NCBI GenBank assembly: GCA_022826005.1
Contig: JAJDVT010000121.1
Span: 142,450 to 206,449, forward strand
Direction: 5' to 3'
Source of the DNA: Gemmatimonadota bacterium
GTDB taxonomy: Bacteria > Gemmatimonadota > Gemmatimonadetes > Longimicrobiales > Gaopeijiaceae
Length of the DNA: 64,000 nt
A program made the position numbers and the translations under genes. A model generated the notes under the pieces. The model was given only the letters and a program-made list of their open reading frames with translations. It had not been told where the DNA came from and made no database searches. The first letter of the stretch is position 1, and every line of letters begins with the position of its first letter. Of the stretch, positions 26,385 to 36,737 are shown piece after piece.

Positions 26385-28205
26385 TGGCCGGCCCGAACCC
26401 CGCGCTCGCCCGCCAGGACGTCCGCTACGAGCCCGACGAGCGTCCCCCGCTCCCGATGACCGCGGGACTCGGCGTCCAGTACGCGATCATCTGCATCGCA
26501 AGCATCATCCTGACGCCGACGGTCATGATCACCGTCGCGGGACGGGGGCGACGCGTACCTGTCGTGGGCGGTGTTTGCGGCACTGATCGTGAGCGGCCTG
26601 ACCACCGCGATCCAGGCGCGGCGGGTGGGCCGGATCGGGGCCGGCTACATCCTCGTGATGGGGAGCACGAGTGCGTTTCTCGCGGTGAGCGTGTCGGCGA
26701 TCGAGCAGGGAGGGCCCGGGATGCTGGCGACGCTCATCATCGCCTCCTCCCTCGTGCAGTTCGCGCTCGCCGCCAGGATGGCGCTGCTGCGGCGAATCTT
26801 CACCCCCACCGTCGCCGGCACCGTGCTGATGCTGATCCCGGTGACGCTCTCCCCGATGATCCTGCGCAAGCTGGCCGAGGTACCGGAGGGAGCGTCGCCC
26901 GCCGCAGCCCCGGTCACCGCGCTGGTCACGCTCCTCGTCACCGTCCTCATCCCGCTGCGCTTCTCCGGCGCCCCGCGCCTCTGGGCTCCGGCCATCGGCA
27001 TCCTCGCGGGCTGTCTGACCGCCGGCCTGGGCTTCGGCATCTACGACATGAGCACGGTCGCCGAGGCCGCCTGGATCGGCCTGCCGGACATCGCCTATCC
27101 CGGAGTCGACCTCGGCTTCCGGCCCGAGTTCTGGGCGCTGTTGCCGTCGTTCATCATGGTGACGCTGGTCGGCGCGATGGACACGCTCGGGGACAGCATC
27201 GCGATCCAGCGGGTGTCGTGGCGCAGACCGCGCGCGATCGACTTCAAGTCCATCCAGGGCGCGATCTCCGCCGACGGCGTCGGCAACCTGCTCTCCGGCC
27301 TCGCGGGAACGGTCCCCAACACCACCTACGGCATGAGCATCAGCGTCGCCGAGCTTACCGGCGTGGCCTCCCGCGCGGTGGGCGTCTGCGTTGGCATCGT
27401 CTTCGTCGCTCTCGCCTTCCTGCCCAAGTTCGTGACGCTGATCATCGCGATCCCGGGCCCCGTGGTCGCCGCCTACTTCGTCATCATCGTGGCGCTGATC
27501 TTCGTCTTCGGGATGAAGATCCTGCTGCAGGACGGCCTGGACTACCGCAAGGGACTCGTCGTCGGCGTCGCCTTCTGGATCGGCATCGCCTTCCAGCTCG
27601 ACTGGATCTACCCGGAATACTGGACGGGCCCCTGGGGCGAACTCCTCGGCAACGGCATGACAGTCGGCGGCTTCGCGGTGATCGGGCTGACCCTGTTCAC
27701 CGAGCTGACCGGCGGGCGCCGATCACGCCTGAAGACGCGCCTGACGGCGGAGACCTGGCCGGAGGTGGACGCCTTCCTGACGAAGTTCGCCGCCCGCAAG
27801 GGATGGGACGAGGCGATGGAGATGCGGCTGCGCGCCGTCGGCGAAGAGACGATGCAGATCCTGACGCGCGCGGAGGCGGATGGCGCGGGCGACACCGGAG
27901 CAACCGGCGGGCAAGGTGCGGGCCACCCGGAGGAGGCGAACGGCGGGGAGGGCGCAGGCAACTCCGAGCGGCGCCTCCTGTTGCTGGCGAGCGCTGACGG
28001 CAACGCCGCCGACCTGGAGTTCATCGCCACCACCGACCAGGCCAACCTCGAGGACCAGCTGACGATGCTGACCGAGGTGGCCGGGAACGTGCCGGTCGAC
28101 GCCGAGACCCCGCTGCGGCTGTTGCGGCACTATGCGTCGTCGATCCGGCACCAGCAGTATCACGACATCGATATCCTGACGATTCGGGTGGAGGGCCGGG
28201 GGTGA
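26384..28205 (+). pseudogene. NCS2-type (purine/xanthine) permease, frameshifted
   Basis: The first 55 codons run in one frame from ATG 26384 ('LGVQYAIICIASIILTPTVM'); the rest continues in another frame (track ORF from 26571). Removing one base in the run GCGGGACGGGGGCGAC near 26540-26550 restores a continuous chain 'VAGGGDAYLSWAVFAALIV'. The joined product has about 607 residues with 10-12 membrane helices. 'VTLVGAMDTLGDSIAIQR' and 'LSGLAGTVPNTTYGMSISV' are the NCS2/NAT substrate-site motifs. An extra cytoplasmic domain of about 150 residues follows ('RLLLLASADGNAADLEFIA'). One indel in otherwise intact sequence suggests recent decay or a base-call error. Confidence 0.8.
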
Positions 28206-28287
28206 GGAAAGTTCCCTAAGTCGTGCACTGGAAGTCGGCTGAGATCGTGGTCTGTCGGTTGAGGAAGACCCCTACTCGCGTCACAAG

Positions 28288-30186
28288 TCATCGGTCCTCC
28301 GCACTGTGCTTGCGCGAACGCATGAAGACCGGTTTGATGTCTTCACCAGCAAACAGACGGCGGATCTCATTGCAGTGCTTCCCAAAGGTCGCAGTCGAAA
28401 CGCGGGTGTATGACCAGCCGCTGATTTCGCTGCGCTGGTGACTAACTCGAAGCACCTCCTCCGCCTCCGCCAGGTGCCGGGTGGCGTCGTCTGGACGGTT
28501 GCCGAACCACTCTGCCACTGCAAGCGCTTGGAGCTTGTTCGCATCGTCTTCGAGCCAGTCCTTATCGTCTTCTGCATCGTAGTGGGCCAATACGCCTGCA
28601 AACGCCTCGGGGTCGACTACCCCGGACTCACCCCACAGTGCCATGGCCAAGTTGAATGCCGTGGGTACAAGTGTGCCAGTCGCCGGTTCCGCTAGCGCCC
28701 GTTGCAGGAACTTGGCAGCCTCCGCGCAGTCACCTACCGCAATGCGTGCGAAAGAAAGCTCCCATTGCCAATCCTTCCTTCGGCGGTTTGAACCCTCTTC
28801 CGAGGTGAGAGTGTCCTCTAGGATCCTTATCGCAATTCGTCGCTCGCACGCCGAGAGATCCAGTCGTTTGGCCACGAGGGCCCGCGCAGGTGGCGGAAGG
28901 TCTGCTATTTTGGGACTGTGTTCGACGTATGCAACACGATCCGCCTCAAGCGTTTCCAGCAGGCCGAGTCCCCGCGACACCAAACTGTACCTGCGACGAT
29001 CACTTTCGGGTAAGTCCGTCCAAGGATCTTGGAAGAACGACTTGAGCGCCCGCAGCGCGCCATCGGGATCACGCGTGAAATGCCGGGCCTCAGCCAGCCG
29101 AAACAGTTGTACGGGGGTCAGAGTGGCAAACTCCGCAATCCGTTCCAGGAGTTCGGCGGCTTCGACAATGGCACCCCGTGAATCGTGCTCGTCAGCCAGT
29201 GCGGTCAGCACGTCCGGATCTGCGTCATAGCGGCGCCGGATCCGGTCTAGCCGGTCGAAATGCCCAGGGGCTGCAACTCCATCCCGAGCCTCCCGGAGGT
29301 ATTCCAGAACACCTTCTCGATCAGCAATATTCAGAGCTCGAATCTGCCGGGTGAGTTCCCGAAATGAACGTGCCAGCTTCGTACGCGGCCGCACAGCCGT
29401 GTAGATTGGCTGAGTCAGGAGATCCATGCTCTGGTAGTGTCTGATTTCCTGCAGCCGTCCCGGTGGAATCGCGAGTCTTTTTCGGAAAGTTGCCCGACGC
29501 TCTTCCAGTACTCCGTCTTCGTCATCGGCGTCCGGGATCGCCGCCATTGCAAAATGAAGGTCCACCCCTCTCTTCCGACGGGGCGTCGGCTTTTCGCTCC
29601 GGATTGCCTCCACAATGGACTCCATCCCCCGCAGACTCTGGTCGTCAGGCCGGAACATCAGAACCACCGCATCAGGGAGATGGCGAGTACATATTCCACC
29701 CACATCGGTGAAGCCGGTGCGCGAATCAAGCAGTACGTAGTCGTAACCAACCCCATCCCACTGAGCCCTCAAGTCTTCGAACATCACATATCCGTCGCGC
29801 GCCAGATAGAGGTCATTCCAATCGATCTTGTTCAGCCGGGTGCTGTAGCTCTCGTCCAGCACACCGGATGACATCAGTTGAATGGTCCCGTCACATCCTT
29901 GCGGCGTTGCGTCTGCGATGTAGTCGTCAGCTCTCGGAACCCGCATGGTCTCGAGGTAGTCTCCAACGTACTCCACTATCCCCGGGCGGTCGCTGCTCTC
30001 CCAAGCTGTCGAGGATTCTCCACTCGTCGCCCTCCTCCAACGGTTGGAATGGATGGCGGGAGCTTCCAGGTCGAAGTCCACCACGAGTACGCTGTGGCCC
30101 GAATCCGCCAATTCGTACGCCACGTTTAGCAGCGCCAGAGTCCGGCCGACACCGCCCTTGTACGAATAGAACGTGACGACGTACAT
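28288..30186 (-). CDS. KGGVGR-motif ParA/MinD-like ATPase with helical-repeat C terminus
   Basis: 632 residues from ATG 30186, which overlaps the antitoxin stop as TGATG. The N terminus 'VVTFYSYKGGVGRTLALLN' is a deviant Walker A in which the usual GKT is GRT. 'VLVVDFDLEAPA' and 'YDYVLLDSRTGFTDVGG' are the other nucleotide and switch motifs of this MinD-like branch. From about residue 320 the protein is all-helical with TPR-like pairs ('ALADEHDSRGAIVEAAELL', 'AEARHFTRDPDGALRALKSF'). Such ATPases often accompany defence or conflict genes (family knowledge). Here it is third in an operon behind an MqsR/MqsA-like pair and could sense or gate the toxin (inference). Confidence 0.8.
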   Translation of the reverse strand: MYVVTFYSYKGGVGRTLALLNVAYELADSGHSVLVVDFDLEAPAIHSNRWRRATSGESSTAWESSDRPGIVEYVGDYLETMRVPRADDYIADATPQGCDGTIQLMSSGVLDESYSTRLNKIDWNDLYLARDGYVMFEDLRAQWDGVGYDYVLLDSRTGFTDVGGICTRHLPDAVVLMFRPDDQSLRGMESIVEAIRSEKPTPRRKRGVDLHFAMAAIPDADDEDGVLEERRATFRKRLAIPPGRLQEIRHYQSMDLLTQPIYTAVRPRTKLARSFRELTRQIRALNIADREGVLEYLREARDGVAAPGHFDRLDRIRRRYDADPDVLTALADEHDSRGAIVEAAELLERIAEFATLTPVQLFRLAEARHFTRDPDGALRALKSFFQDPWTDLPESDRRRYSLVSRGLGLLETLEADRVAYVEHSPKIADLPPPARALVAKRLDLSACERRIAIRILEDTLTSEEGSNRRRKDWQWELSFARIAVGDCAEAAKFLQRALAEPATGTLVPTAFNLAMALWGESGVVDPEAFAGVLAHYDAEDDKDWLEDDANKLQALAVAEWFGNRPDDATRHLAEAEEVLRVSHQRSEISGWSYTRVSTATFGKHCNEIRRLFAGEDIKPVFMRSRKHSAEDR

Positions 30187-30758
30187 CAGGCGACGATTCC
30201 CAAACCGGGAGTCCAACCCGCGCTACTCTCACGATAGCGCTGCACTTCATGAGAATCCAACGCACCCGAACTCCCCCAAATGGACGAAACCGGACCGGTC
30301 GAGATTGTGGACATCGCGAGCCCGCGCAGGCGGTTCATCGTGGCCCCATCCTTCAGCAATCTCAAATATCGGTCGCTGGATGTGTTTTGGATCACCTCAC
30401 CGCGTTCCCAACGTGCAACGCTCGCTTCTCCGAACCCTGTCAGGCGCGCGAAGGCGGCCCGCGAAAGGCCGTGACGCTTCCGGAGCCCGCGAACCTCGGC
30501 CGGAGTGAGTACTCCGAGATGGTGACAGACAACCTCATGCTGCGCGATTTCAGCCACTTCGCCCGTGTACGAAACCTCGCAGCGCGAGCACGTATGAACA
30601 GGGAACTCGGCAGTGAGTTCCACCGCGTCCGCCCCAGCGCCATAGATGAACGGATCTCTAACCAACTCCGTCTGGAGCCCGGGGGCTCCACACAATTCGC
30701 AGGACTCTGGTCCGGGGTGAAAGCCAAGAACGGTCGGGGAAGAAGCGATTCTAGTCAT
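30186..30758 (-). CDS. MqsA-like antitoxin: zinc ribbon plus HTH
   Basis: 190 residues from ATG 30758, overlapping the toxin gene's end by 8 nt. The N-terminal half has a CxxC pair in 'CELCGAPG' and another in 'HTCSRCEVSYTG', a YgiT/MqsA-type zinc ribbon. The C-terminal half is an HTH: 'LTPAEVRGLRKRHGLSRAAF' and 'GFGEASVARWERGEV'. Gene order, toxin first, is the same as in mqsRA. The last 35 residues are low complexity. It should bind its own promoter and its toxin. Confidence 0.8.
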   Translation of the reverse strand: MTRIASSPTVLGFHPGPESCELCGAPGLQTELVRDPFIYGAGADAVELTAEFPVHTCSRCEVSYTGEVAEIAQHEVVCHHLGVLTPAEVRGLRKRHGLSRAAFARLTGFGEASVARWERGEVIQNTSSDRYLRLLKDGATMNRLRGLAMSTISTGPVSSIWGSSGALDSHEVQRYRESSAGWTPGLGIVA

Positions 30759-31137
30759 CGTCGTACTCTGCCTCATGGAAGCTTCGAAGGAGAACCCGGG
30801 ACCCAAACAGTTGGAGCTTCACGTAGACGGCCACCGATTCGGGGGAAAGACTGGCGCGAAAGACCCAAGCCTTCTCGCCGGGAGGTTGTCGCAACTCGAG
30901 TTCCTCGAGCGGGACACCCAAATCCAGAAGTGTCTCGATCACACCCCACATCGTGGCTTTGGTAAGCGGTAGCCCGGTGTCCGGGTGGACTACTTCCCAA
31001 GGACGAACCACGGTCGGTCGATGCTTCGAAAACGCTGACTGCCGACGACCAGTTCGGATCAGATCGACCAGCCGCCCTCGTACGTGAGGCTGATTCCCAT
31101 CTTGGACTGTGTCGGGGCGAGTCCAAATGGGCTTCAT
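30751..31137 (-). CDS. MqsR-like toxin candidate
   Basis: 128 residues from ATG 31137. The C terminus 'VAVYVKLQLFGSRVLLRSF' followed by HEAE resembles the end of MqsR ('VYLKI...LIVSFKEK'), a RelE-fold mRNA interferase. The middle ('GLPLTKATMWGVIETLLDLG') is helical. The position directly upstream of, and overlapping, an MqsA-like antitoxin supports the assignment. Overall similarity to MqsR is weak by eye, so another RelE-fold toxin is possible. Confidence 0.6.
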   Translation of the reverse strand: MKPIWTRPDTVQDGNQPHVRGRLVDLIRTGRRQSAFSKHRPTVVRPWEVVHPDTGLPLTKATMWGVIETLLDLGVPLEELELRQPPGEKAWVFRASLSPESVAVYVKLQLFGSRVLLRSFHEAEYDDD

Positions 31138-31280
31138 TCGGAAAACCGCTCATATGATCGCCGTTTGCTCATCGTAGCTCAGTTCAGGAACCAATTAGTA
31201 CCCATGAATGTACCGTATGATCCATCTGAAAGGAAGAGCCCCCTCTGGGCCCGGAATGGAGTGGAGTACGATGCACCCCC

Positions 31281-31841
31281 TCACAGAAACCTCGGCACCC
31301 TCCCCCGATACTCCCGGTACGCATCCCCGTACTGCTCCTCCAGCCAAGGCTCCTCCGTCAGCGGGGCGACCGCGAACCAGAGCGACAGCAGAACGTGGGC
31401 GATCCACAGGTACGCCGAGTTCGCGATGACGCCCACGCCGATGAAGAACACGATGTCACCCACGTACTGCGGATTCCGCGTGAACCGGTAGGGACCCGAG
31501 GACACGAAACCGTCCTTCATCCCTGACGTATTCCTCCAGCCCACCGTCACGATTCCCCACAGCGCGAGCAGGCCACCCAGCAGGGCCAGCGGGACTCCCA
31601 CGATGAACCGGAGGGGGCTCTCGAAGAGCCAGGAATTCCAGTCGAGGTAGATCAGGGCGGCGCTGAGGGCGATCGACGCGTAGAAGCAGGCCCACGTCAG
31701 CAGCCATTGCCAGGAGCGGCGGCCCGGCGGTGGCCAGATCCGCTTCGCGGGGAACGCCACTGACCACACGGCTCCGCCTAGCATGAAGAGGAGGAGGACC
31801 GAATCCGCGGCGAAGACGGTGGCCGCCATGTGTCTCATCAT
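31281..31841 (-). CDS. Isoprenylcysteine carboxyl methyltransferase / PEMT-like membrane protein
   Basis: 186 residues from ATG 31841 (or 31838), with AAGGGA upstream. It has four to five membrane helices and the ICMT/NnrU-type C terminus: 'GPYRFTRNPQYVGDIVFFIG' (SAM-site RHPxY-like) and 'EEPWLEEQYGDAYREYRGRV'. It probably methylates a small lipid, isoprenoid or protein substrate at the membrane using SAM. The substrate is unknown. Confidence 0.85.
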   Translation of the reverse strand: MMRHMAATVFAADSVLLLFMLGGAVWSVAFPAKRIWPPPGRRSWQWLLTWACFYASIALSAALIYLDWNSWLFESPLRFIVGVPLALLGGLLALWGIVTVGWRNTSGMKDGFVSSGPYRFTRNPQYVGDIVFFIGVGVIANSAYLWIAHVLLSLWFAVAPLTEEPWLEEQYGDAYREYRGRVPRFL

Positions 31842-31971
31842 GAAGTCCCTTCGCTCCGACCGATCCGCAGGTATCGCGGACGATGGCCGGTTCGACACCC
31901 CCTGTCAATTCATGCACACACGTCGGGACTCAACACCAGGAAGGAGCATAGCCGGGCCGGGCCGGGGCACC

Positions 31972-32295
31972 CTACCGGTTGGGGTTCGGTGCCATCGCCA
32001 CCAGCAGCACCAGGTCGCCGTCCGAATCGTTGGCGACGCCGTGCGGCTCGTCCGGCTCCGACCACGCCACGGCACCGGCGCCCAGGCGGACACGCCGATC
32101 CCCCACCGTGAAACGTCCCTCGCCTTCGATCACATAGTAGAACTTGGTCGCGCCCGCGTGGGTGTGGACGTGCTGGGCCTGGCCGGGCCGAAGGCAGTAG
32201 ATGTCGCAAAACATCTGGTCGGTCTCGAAGAGGTTCAGCTTCTGCATCTTCTCGGGCGAGAAGTGTCGGTGGCGGTTGGAGTCGGTGAACGCCAT
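31972..32295 (-). CDS. Single-domain cupin
   Basis: 107 residues from ATG 32295. The two cupin motifs are present: 'QAQHVHTHAGATKFYYVIEG' holds the two His and the Glu that bind metal, and 'GAVAWSEPDEPHGVAN' the third His. It is a small metal-binding beta-barrel whose reaction or sensor role cannot be determined. The track ORF extends 191 codons upstream without support. Confidence 0.85.
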   Translation of the reverse strand: MAFTDSNRHRHFSPEKMQKLNLFETDQMFCDIYCLRPGQAQHVHTHAGATKFYYVIEGEGRFTVGDRRVRLGAGAVAWSEPDEPHGVANDSDGDLVLLVAMAPNPNR

Positions 32296-32653
32296 GGGTG
32301 GCCTGTGGGAATGGGAGTGGTCGCCGTGGGCGGGCCGTGGGCGGATGATAACACTATCTCGTGGCGTGATAACACTTGCCGCCGAGCGGGGTGTCCAGAG
32401 TACCGGAGGAAGGTAGCCGCCGTCGACGGGCGGAAAAATGGCGGACGGTGACGGGAGGGAGATGGGAGCCGCGGACAGAAGACGGGGACGGTCCTGCCCA
32501 GGCCGGCGGTCTGCTCTCGACAAGTCCCGTGTGGACCCACTTCGATCCCAGGTGCGGCCAGCCCCGCGGGCGCCTATCTTGAATCGAAGTGGCCGGGCCG
32601 TGGCAGCGCGGCCGGTCCACCCCCGTTCCACCGGAGTAATCGGAGCAGCCGAC

Positions 32654-33991
32654 ATGACGATTCGCCGCACCATCCGTCCCATCCCCCTCGCTCTGGCCGC
32701 CCTGGCCCTCCCCTTCTCGGCCGCCGCCTGCGCTCCCGGCGACGACGCCGCCTCGGCCGAGGAAACCGAGGAGGAGCTGATCGCGCGCGCCCAGGGGATC
32801 CACGACCGGGTCATCACCCTCGACACGCACGACGACATCAGCACCGCCAACTTCACCGACGAACGCAACTACACGATGGACCTGCCCACCCAGGTCACGC
32901 TCCCGAAGATGGCGGCGGGCGGGCTCGACGTGGCCTGGTTCGTCGTCTACACCTCCCAGGGTCTGCTCAACGAGGAGGGATTCGCGACGGCCTACGAGAA
33001 CGCGGTCGACAAGTTCGACGCGATCCACCGGCTCGTGAACGAGTACGCGCCCGAGCAGATCGAGCTGGCGCTGACCTCCGACGACGTGCGGCGGATCGTG
33101 GATTCGGGGAAGATGGTCGCGATGATCGGCGTGGAGAACGCCTATCCGCTCGGCACCGACATCGGGCGCGTCGAGGAGTTCTACAACCGCGGCGCCCGCT
33201 ACATCTCGCTCGCACACACCGGCCCCAGCCAGCTCTCCGACGCCCACTCGGGCGAACAGGACGGCAACTGGCTGCACAACGGTCTCAGCGAGATGGGGCG
33301 CGAGGCGGTCGCCGAGATGAACCGGCTCGGCATCATGATCGACATCTCCCACCCGTCGAAGGAGTCGATCATGCAGACGCTGGAACTGACCCGGGCGCCG
33401 ATCATGGCGTCGCATTCATCGGCGCGAGCGCTGAGCGACGTGAGCCGCAACCTGGACGACGAGACGCTGCGTGCGATCGCCGGGAACGGCGGGGTCGTGC
33501 AGGCGGTGGCGCTCGGCAGCTTCGTCAGCACCGACAAGGCCTCGGCGCGGCGCGAGGTGCTGGCCGAGTCCGAGGCGGAGGTCGCGGCCGAGATGGACTT
33601 CGAGATTCTCGGGCGCGGGCAGGTCTTCCGGCTCGGCATGGAGGAGCGCGACGCCTACCGGGAGACGATGGCCGAGGTGCAGCGCGTGGCTCTCGATCGG
33701 GCGGAGGCGGCGGGCGTGCCCGGTCGCGTCAACGTCGCGGACTTCGTCGACCACATCGACTACATGGTCAACCTGATCGGCCTCGAGCATGTCGGAATCA
33801 GCTCCGACTTCGACGGGGGCGGCGGCGTGGAAGGATGGGACGATGCATCCGAGACCTTCAACGTGACCCTTGAACTGGTGCGGCGCGGATACAGCGAGGA
33901 AGAGATCTCCATGCTCTGGAGCGGGAACTTGCTGAGGGTGCTCGACGAGGTGCAGGAGGTGGCAGCGATGATTCAGCGAGAAGAAGGGTAG
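32654..33991 (+). CDS. Membrane dipeptidase (peptidase M19), lipoprotein
   Basis: 445 residues from ATG 32654. The leader 'PLALAALALPFSAAAC' ends in a lipobox-like SAAAC. The zinc-dependent renal dipeptidase fold is shown by 'VITLDTHDDIS' (first metal His and Asp, about 57), 'MIGVENAYPLG' (bridging Glu, about 161), 'IDISHPSKES' and 'IMASHSSARALS' (second-site His) and 'HVGISSDFDGGG'. It hydrolyses dipeptides outside the inner membrane. The downstream DUF3500 gene starts 7 nt after its stop. Confidence 0.93.
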   Translation: MTIRRTIRPIPLALAALALPFSAAACAPGDDAASAEETEEELIARAQGIHDRVITLDTHDDISTANFTDERNYTMDLPTQVTLPKMAAGGLDVAWFVVYTSQGLLNEEGFATAYENAVDKFDAIHRLVNEYAPEQIELALTSDDVRRIVDSGKMVAMIGVENAYPLGTDIGRVEEFYNRGARYISLAHTGPSQLSDAHSGEQDGNWLHNGLSEMGREAVAEMNRLGIMIDISHPSKESIMQTLELTRAPIMASHSSARALSDVSRNLDDETLRAIAGNGGVVQAVALGSFVSTDKASARREVLAESEAEVAAEMDFEILGRGQVFRLGMEERDAYRETMAEVQRVALDRAEAAGVPGRVNVADFVDHIDYMVNLIGLEHVGISSDFDGGGGVEGWDDASETFNVTLELVRRGYSEEEISMLWSGNLLRVLDEVQEVAAMIQREEG

Positions 33992-33998
33992 GAGAACG

Positions 33999-35114
<1,116 letters not shown>

Positions 35115-35191
35115 GGGGGCGACCGACGCCCCATCGGCCGCCCCACCCGGAGCGCGGGCCCGAAAAGCCGGTGGGCCGGACTTCCCGGAAG

Positions 35192-35227
35192 TTGACACCG
35201 ATCCGTGATGTAATTACGGTAATTACA
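35192..35227 (+). promoter_or_regulatory. mazEF promoter with 19-bp operator palindrome
   Basis: TTGACA at 35192 is a perfect -35. After a 17-bp spacer a TAcggT -10-like hexamer lies inside TGTAATTACGGTAATTACA (35209-35227), a perfect 9-1-9 inverted repeat. MazE-type proteins bind such palindromes over their promoters; autoregulation is inferred. Confidence 0.65.
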
Positions 35228-35258
35228 CACCATTCTCCTCGTGAATGTCATGTTCACA

Positions 35259-35271
35259 TTACATTATGTAA
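35259..35271. promoter_or_regulatory. Second palindrome upstream of mazE
   Basis: TTACATTATGTAA is a perfect 6-1-6 palindrome in the mazE leader. A looser GTGAA..TTCAC repeat lies just upstream (35241-35257). It may be a secondary operator for MazE or MazEF. Confidence 0.45.
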
Positions 35272-35318
35272 GCTCCACCTGTCAATTCGTCCACATCTGA
35301 TCGAGGCTTGGCAACCCA

Positions 35319-35573
35319 ATGGGCAAGACAGCGCGAATCACGGGCACCAAGCTGGTCGCAATCGGCAACTCCAAGGGTATCCGAATCCCGAAGGTTGTGC
35401 GCGAAAAGTACGGATGGAGCGAGTCGATCGTCCTTGAAGAGACGGAGGACGGTATCCTGCTCCGGCGCGATACGACCCACAAGCTTTCCTGGAAGGAGAC
35501 CTACCAGGCCATGGCCGACACCGACGAAGACTGGAGCGATCTGGACGTCGCGGTGGCTGACGGCCTTGATTGA
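35319..35573 (+). CDS. mazE: MazE-type antitoxin (AbrB/SpoVT fold)
   Basis: 84 residues. The swapped-hairpin AbrB fold is evident in 'TKLVAIGNSKGIRIPKVVRE' and 'IVLEETEDGILLRR'. The acidic C-terminal tail ('DTDEDWSDLDVAVADGLD') is the toxin-binding segment. Its stop overlaps the mazF ATG as TGATG. Confidence 0.9.
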   Translation: MGKTARITGTKLVAIGNSKGIRIPKVVREKYGWSESIVLEETEDGILLRRDTTHKLSWKETYQAMADTDEDWSDLDVAVADGLD

Positions 35574-35905
35574 TGGCCGATTTTCCGCACCGCTACGCCA
35601 TTCATTTCGCCGACCTCAACCCCACCATCGGTGCCGAGATCCACAAGGTGCGTCCGGTGGTCGTGGTCAGTCAGAACGAGATGAACCGGTTTGCGGGCAC
35701 GGTCGTCGTTTGCCCGCTCACAACAAGCCTTCACCCCGGGTGGCGAAGCCGCATCCAGATCGAGTGCGCGGGCAGGGACGCGGAAATCGCTGTGGACCAG
35801 ATCCGCACCATCAGCAAGAAGAGGCTCCGGAACCGAATCGACCGGCTCTCGCCCGCCGTCGCCGCGCAACTCCGCCGACTGATTACGGAGATGTACGGGG
35901 GTTAG
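35573..35905 (+). CDS. mazF: MazF-type mRNA interferase
   Basis: 110 residues. It belongs to the PemK/MazF family: 'YAIHFADLNPTIGAEIHKVR' and 'PVVVVSQNEMNRFAGTVVV' are the N-terminal strands, 'CPLTTS' is the usual active-site Thr segment, and 'AEIAVDQIRTISKKRL' the dimer region. It cuts mRNA at short motifs. It is translationally coupled to mazE. Confidence 0.92.
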   Translation: MADFPHRYAIHFADLNPTIGAEIHKVRPVVVVSQNEMNRFAGTVVVCPLTTSLHPGWRSRIQIECAGRDAEIAVDQIRTISKKRLRNRIDRLSPAVAAQLRRLITEMYGG

Positions 35906-35974
35906 TGTTAGTCCCGAAGTACCCCAAGGTAATGCCCGTCTCGGCACCGCTTGCCCGCCCGGGTTGACCCTCCC

Positions 35975-36724
35975 CTACTCCGGCAGCCTCAGCGAAACGT
36001 GCAAGTGATCCGCCGTCCCCTTGTGCCGGAGCGAGTGGAAACCCAGCGCCCAGAACGCAAGCTCGATGGCGCGGTTCCGCCACTCGGGACGGCCGGTGGT
36101 GCGCAGGTCCAGGGCGTGTACGAAGCCGTCCTCCTGTTCGAAGTGGAGCGACGACTCGTTGGGTGAGAGGCCCATGCGCCGGTAGAAGTCGGGGGTGCGG
36201 CCGGCGTCGGTGATCACGGACTCGGGGTCGGCGAGGATCAGGGTGCTCGCGGCCACGCGCAGCAGCGGGTGCAGCGACGCGTATTCGGCCCGCACTTCCT
36301 CCGACTTGACGTTGGCACCTCCCACGTAGAGAAGCGAGTAGGCGACGTAGGCGAGGCCAATGGCTGCCGCGCCGCGGGTCAGCAGCCGTTTCAGCCCCTT
36401 CCCCGCGCGGAGGCGGCGGCCCATGGCCCATGCATAGAGAGCCAGAAGGAGGACGGTGGCCGCAGCCGAAACCGCCAGCGAGGGCCAGGGTCCGAGTCCC
36501 CACTGGTGGTACGCGAAGACTCCGCCCCGGATGAGGAGGATGAAGGGGACGACCGCCAGGAGGAAGGCGAAGGCAACCCGGCGTAAGAGGAGCAGGGGGA
36601 GGCGAAACGGTCGAAACCGCCTGGCGCGTCGCCCACTGCCGGAACGTTCGGCCGATGCCGTCGCTGACGAAGCGTCGCCCGAATCGCTGCGGACTCCCCG
36701 ATAGTCGACCCTCAGGTTGCTCAC
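35975..36724 (-). CDS. Membrane-anchored protein with M15-peptidase-like C terminus
   Basis: 249 residues from GTG 36724, which follows GGAGAAG; the track start reaches into the neighbouring gene antisense. Two or three hydrophobic segments ('LLLLRRVAFAFLLAVVPFIL', 'LAVSAAATVLLLALYAWAM', 'GAAAIGLAYVAYSLLYVG') precede a 125-residue domain. The domain has 'SSLHFEQEDGFVHALDLR' and 'GTADHLHVSL', which resemble the zinc-binding His, Asp and His of peptidoglycan M15 carboxypeptidases. The assignment is tentative. The gene lies 13 nt after the zinc-ribbon gene on the same strand, so they may be co-transcribed. Confidence 0.55.
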   Translation of the reverse strand: MSNLRVDYRGVRSDSGDASSATASAERSGSGRRARRFRPFRLPLLLLRRVAFAFLLAVVPFILLIRGGVFAYHQWGLGPWPSLAVSAAATVLLLALYAWAMGRRLRAGKGLKRLLTRGAAAIGLAYVAYSLLYVGGANVKSEEVRAEYASLHPLLRVAASTLILADPESVITDAGRTPDFYRRMGLSPNESSLHFEQEDGFVHALDLRTTGRPEWRNRAIELAFWALGFHSLRHKGTADHLHVSLRLPE

Positions 36725-36737
36725 TCGCTTCTCCCGC

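Noticed and set aside
26282-27997. 571-aa ORF overlapping the permease
   Set aside because: Only its codons from about 35 to 90 are real (start of the NCS2 permease); the rest is out-of-frame Arg/Pro-rich sequence after the frameshift.
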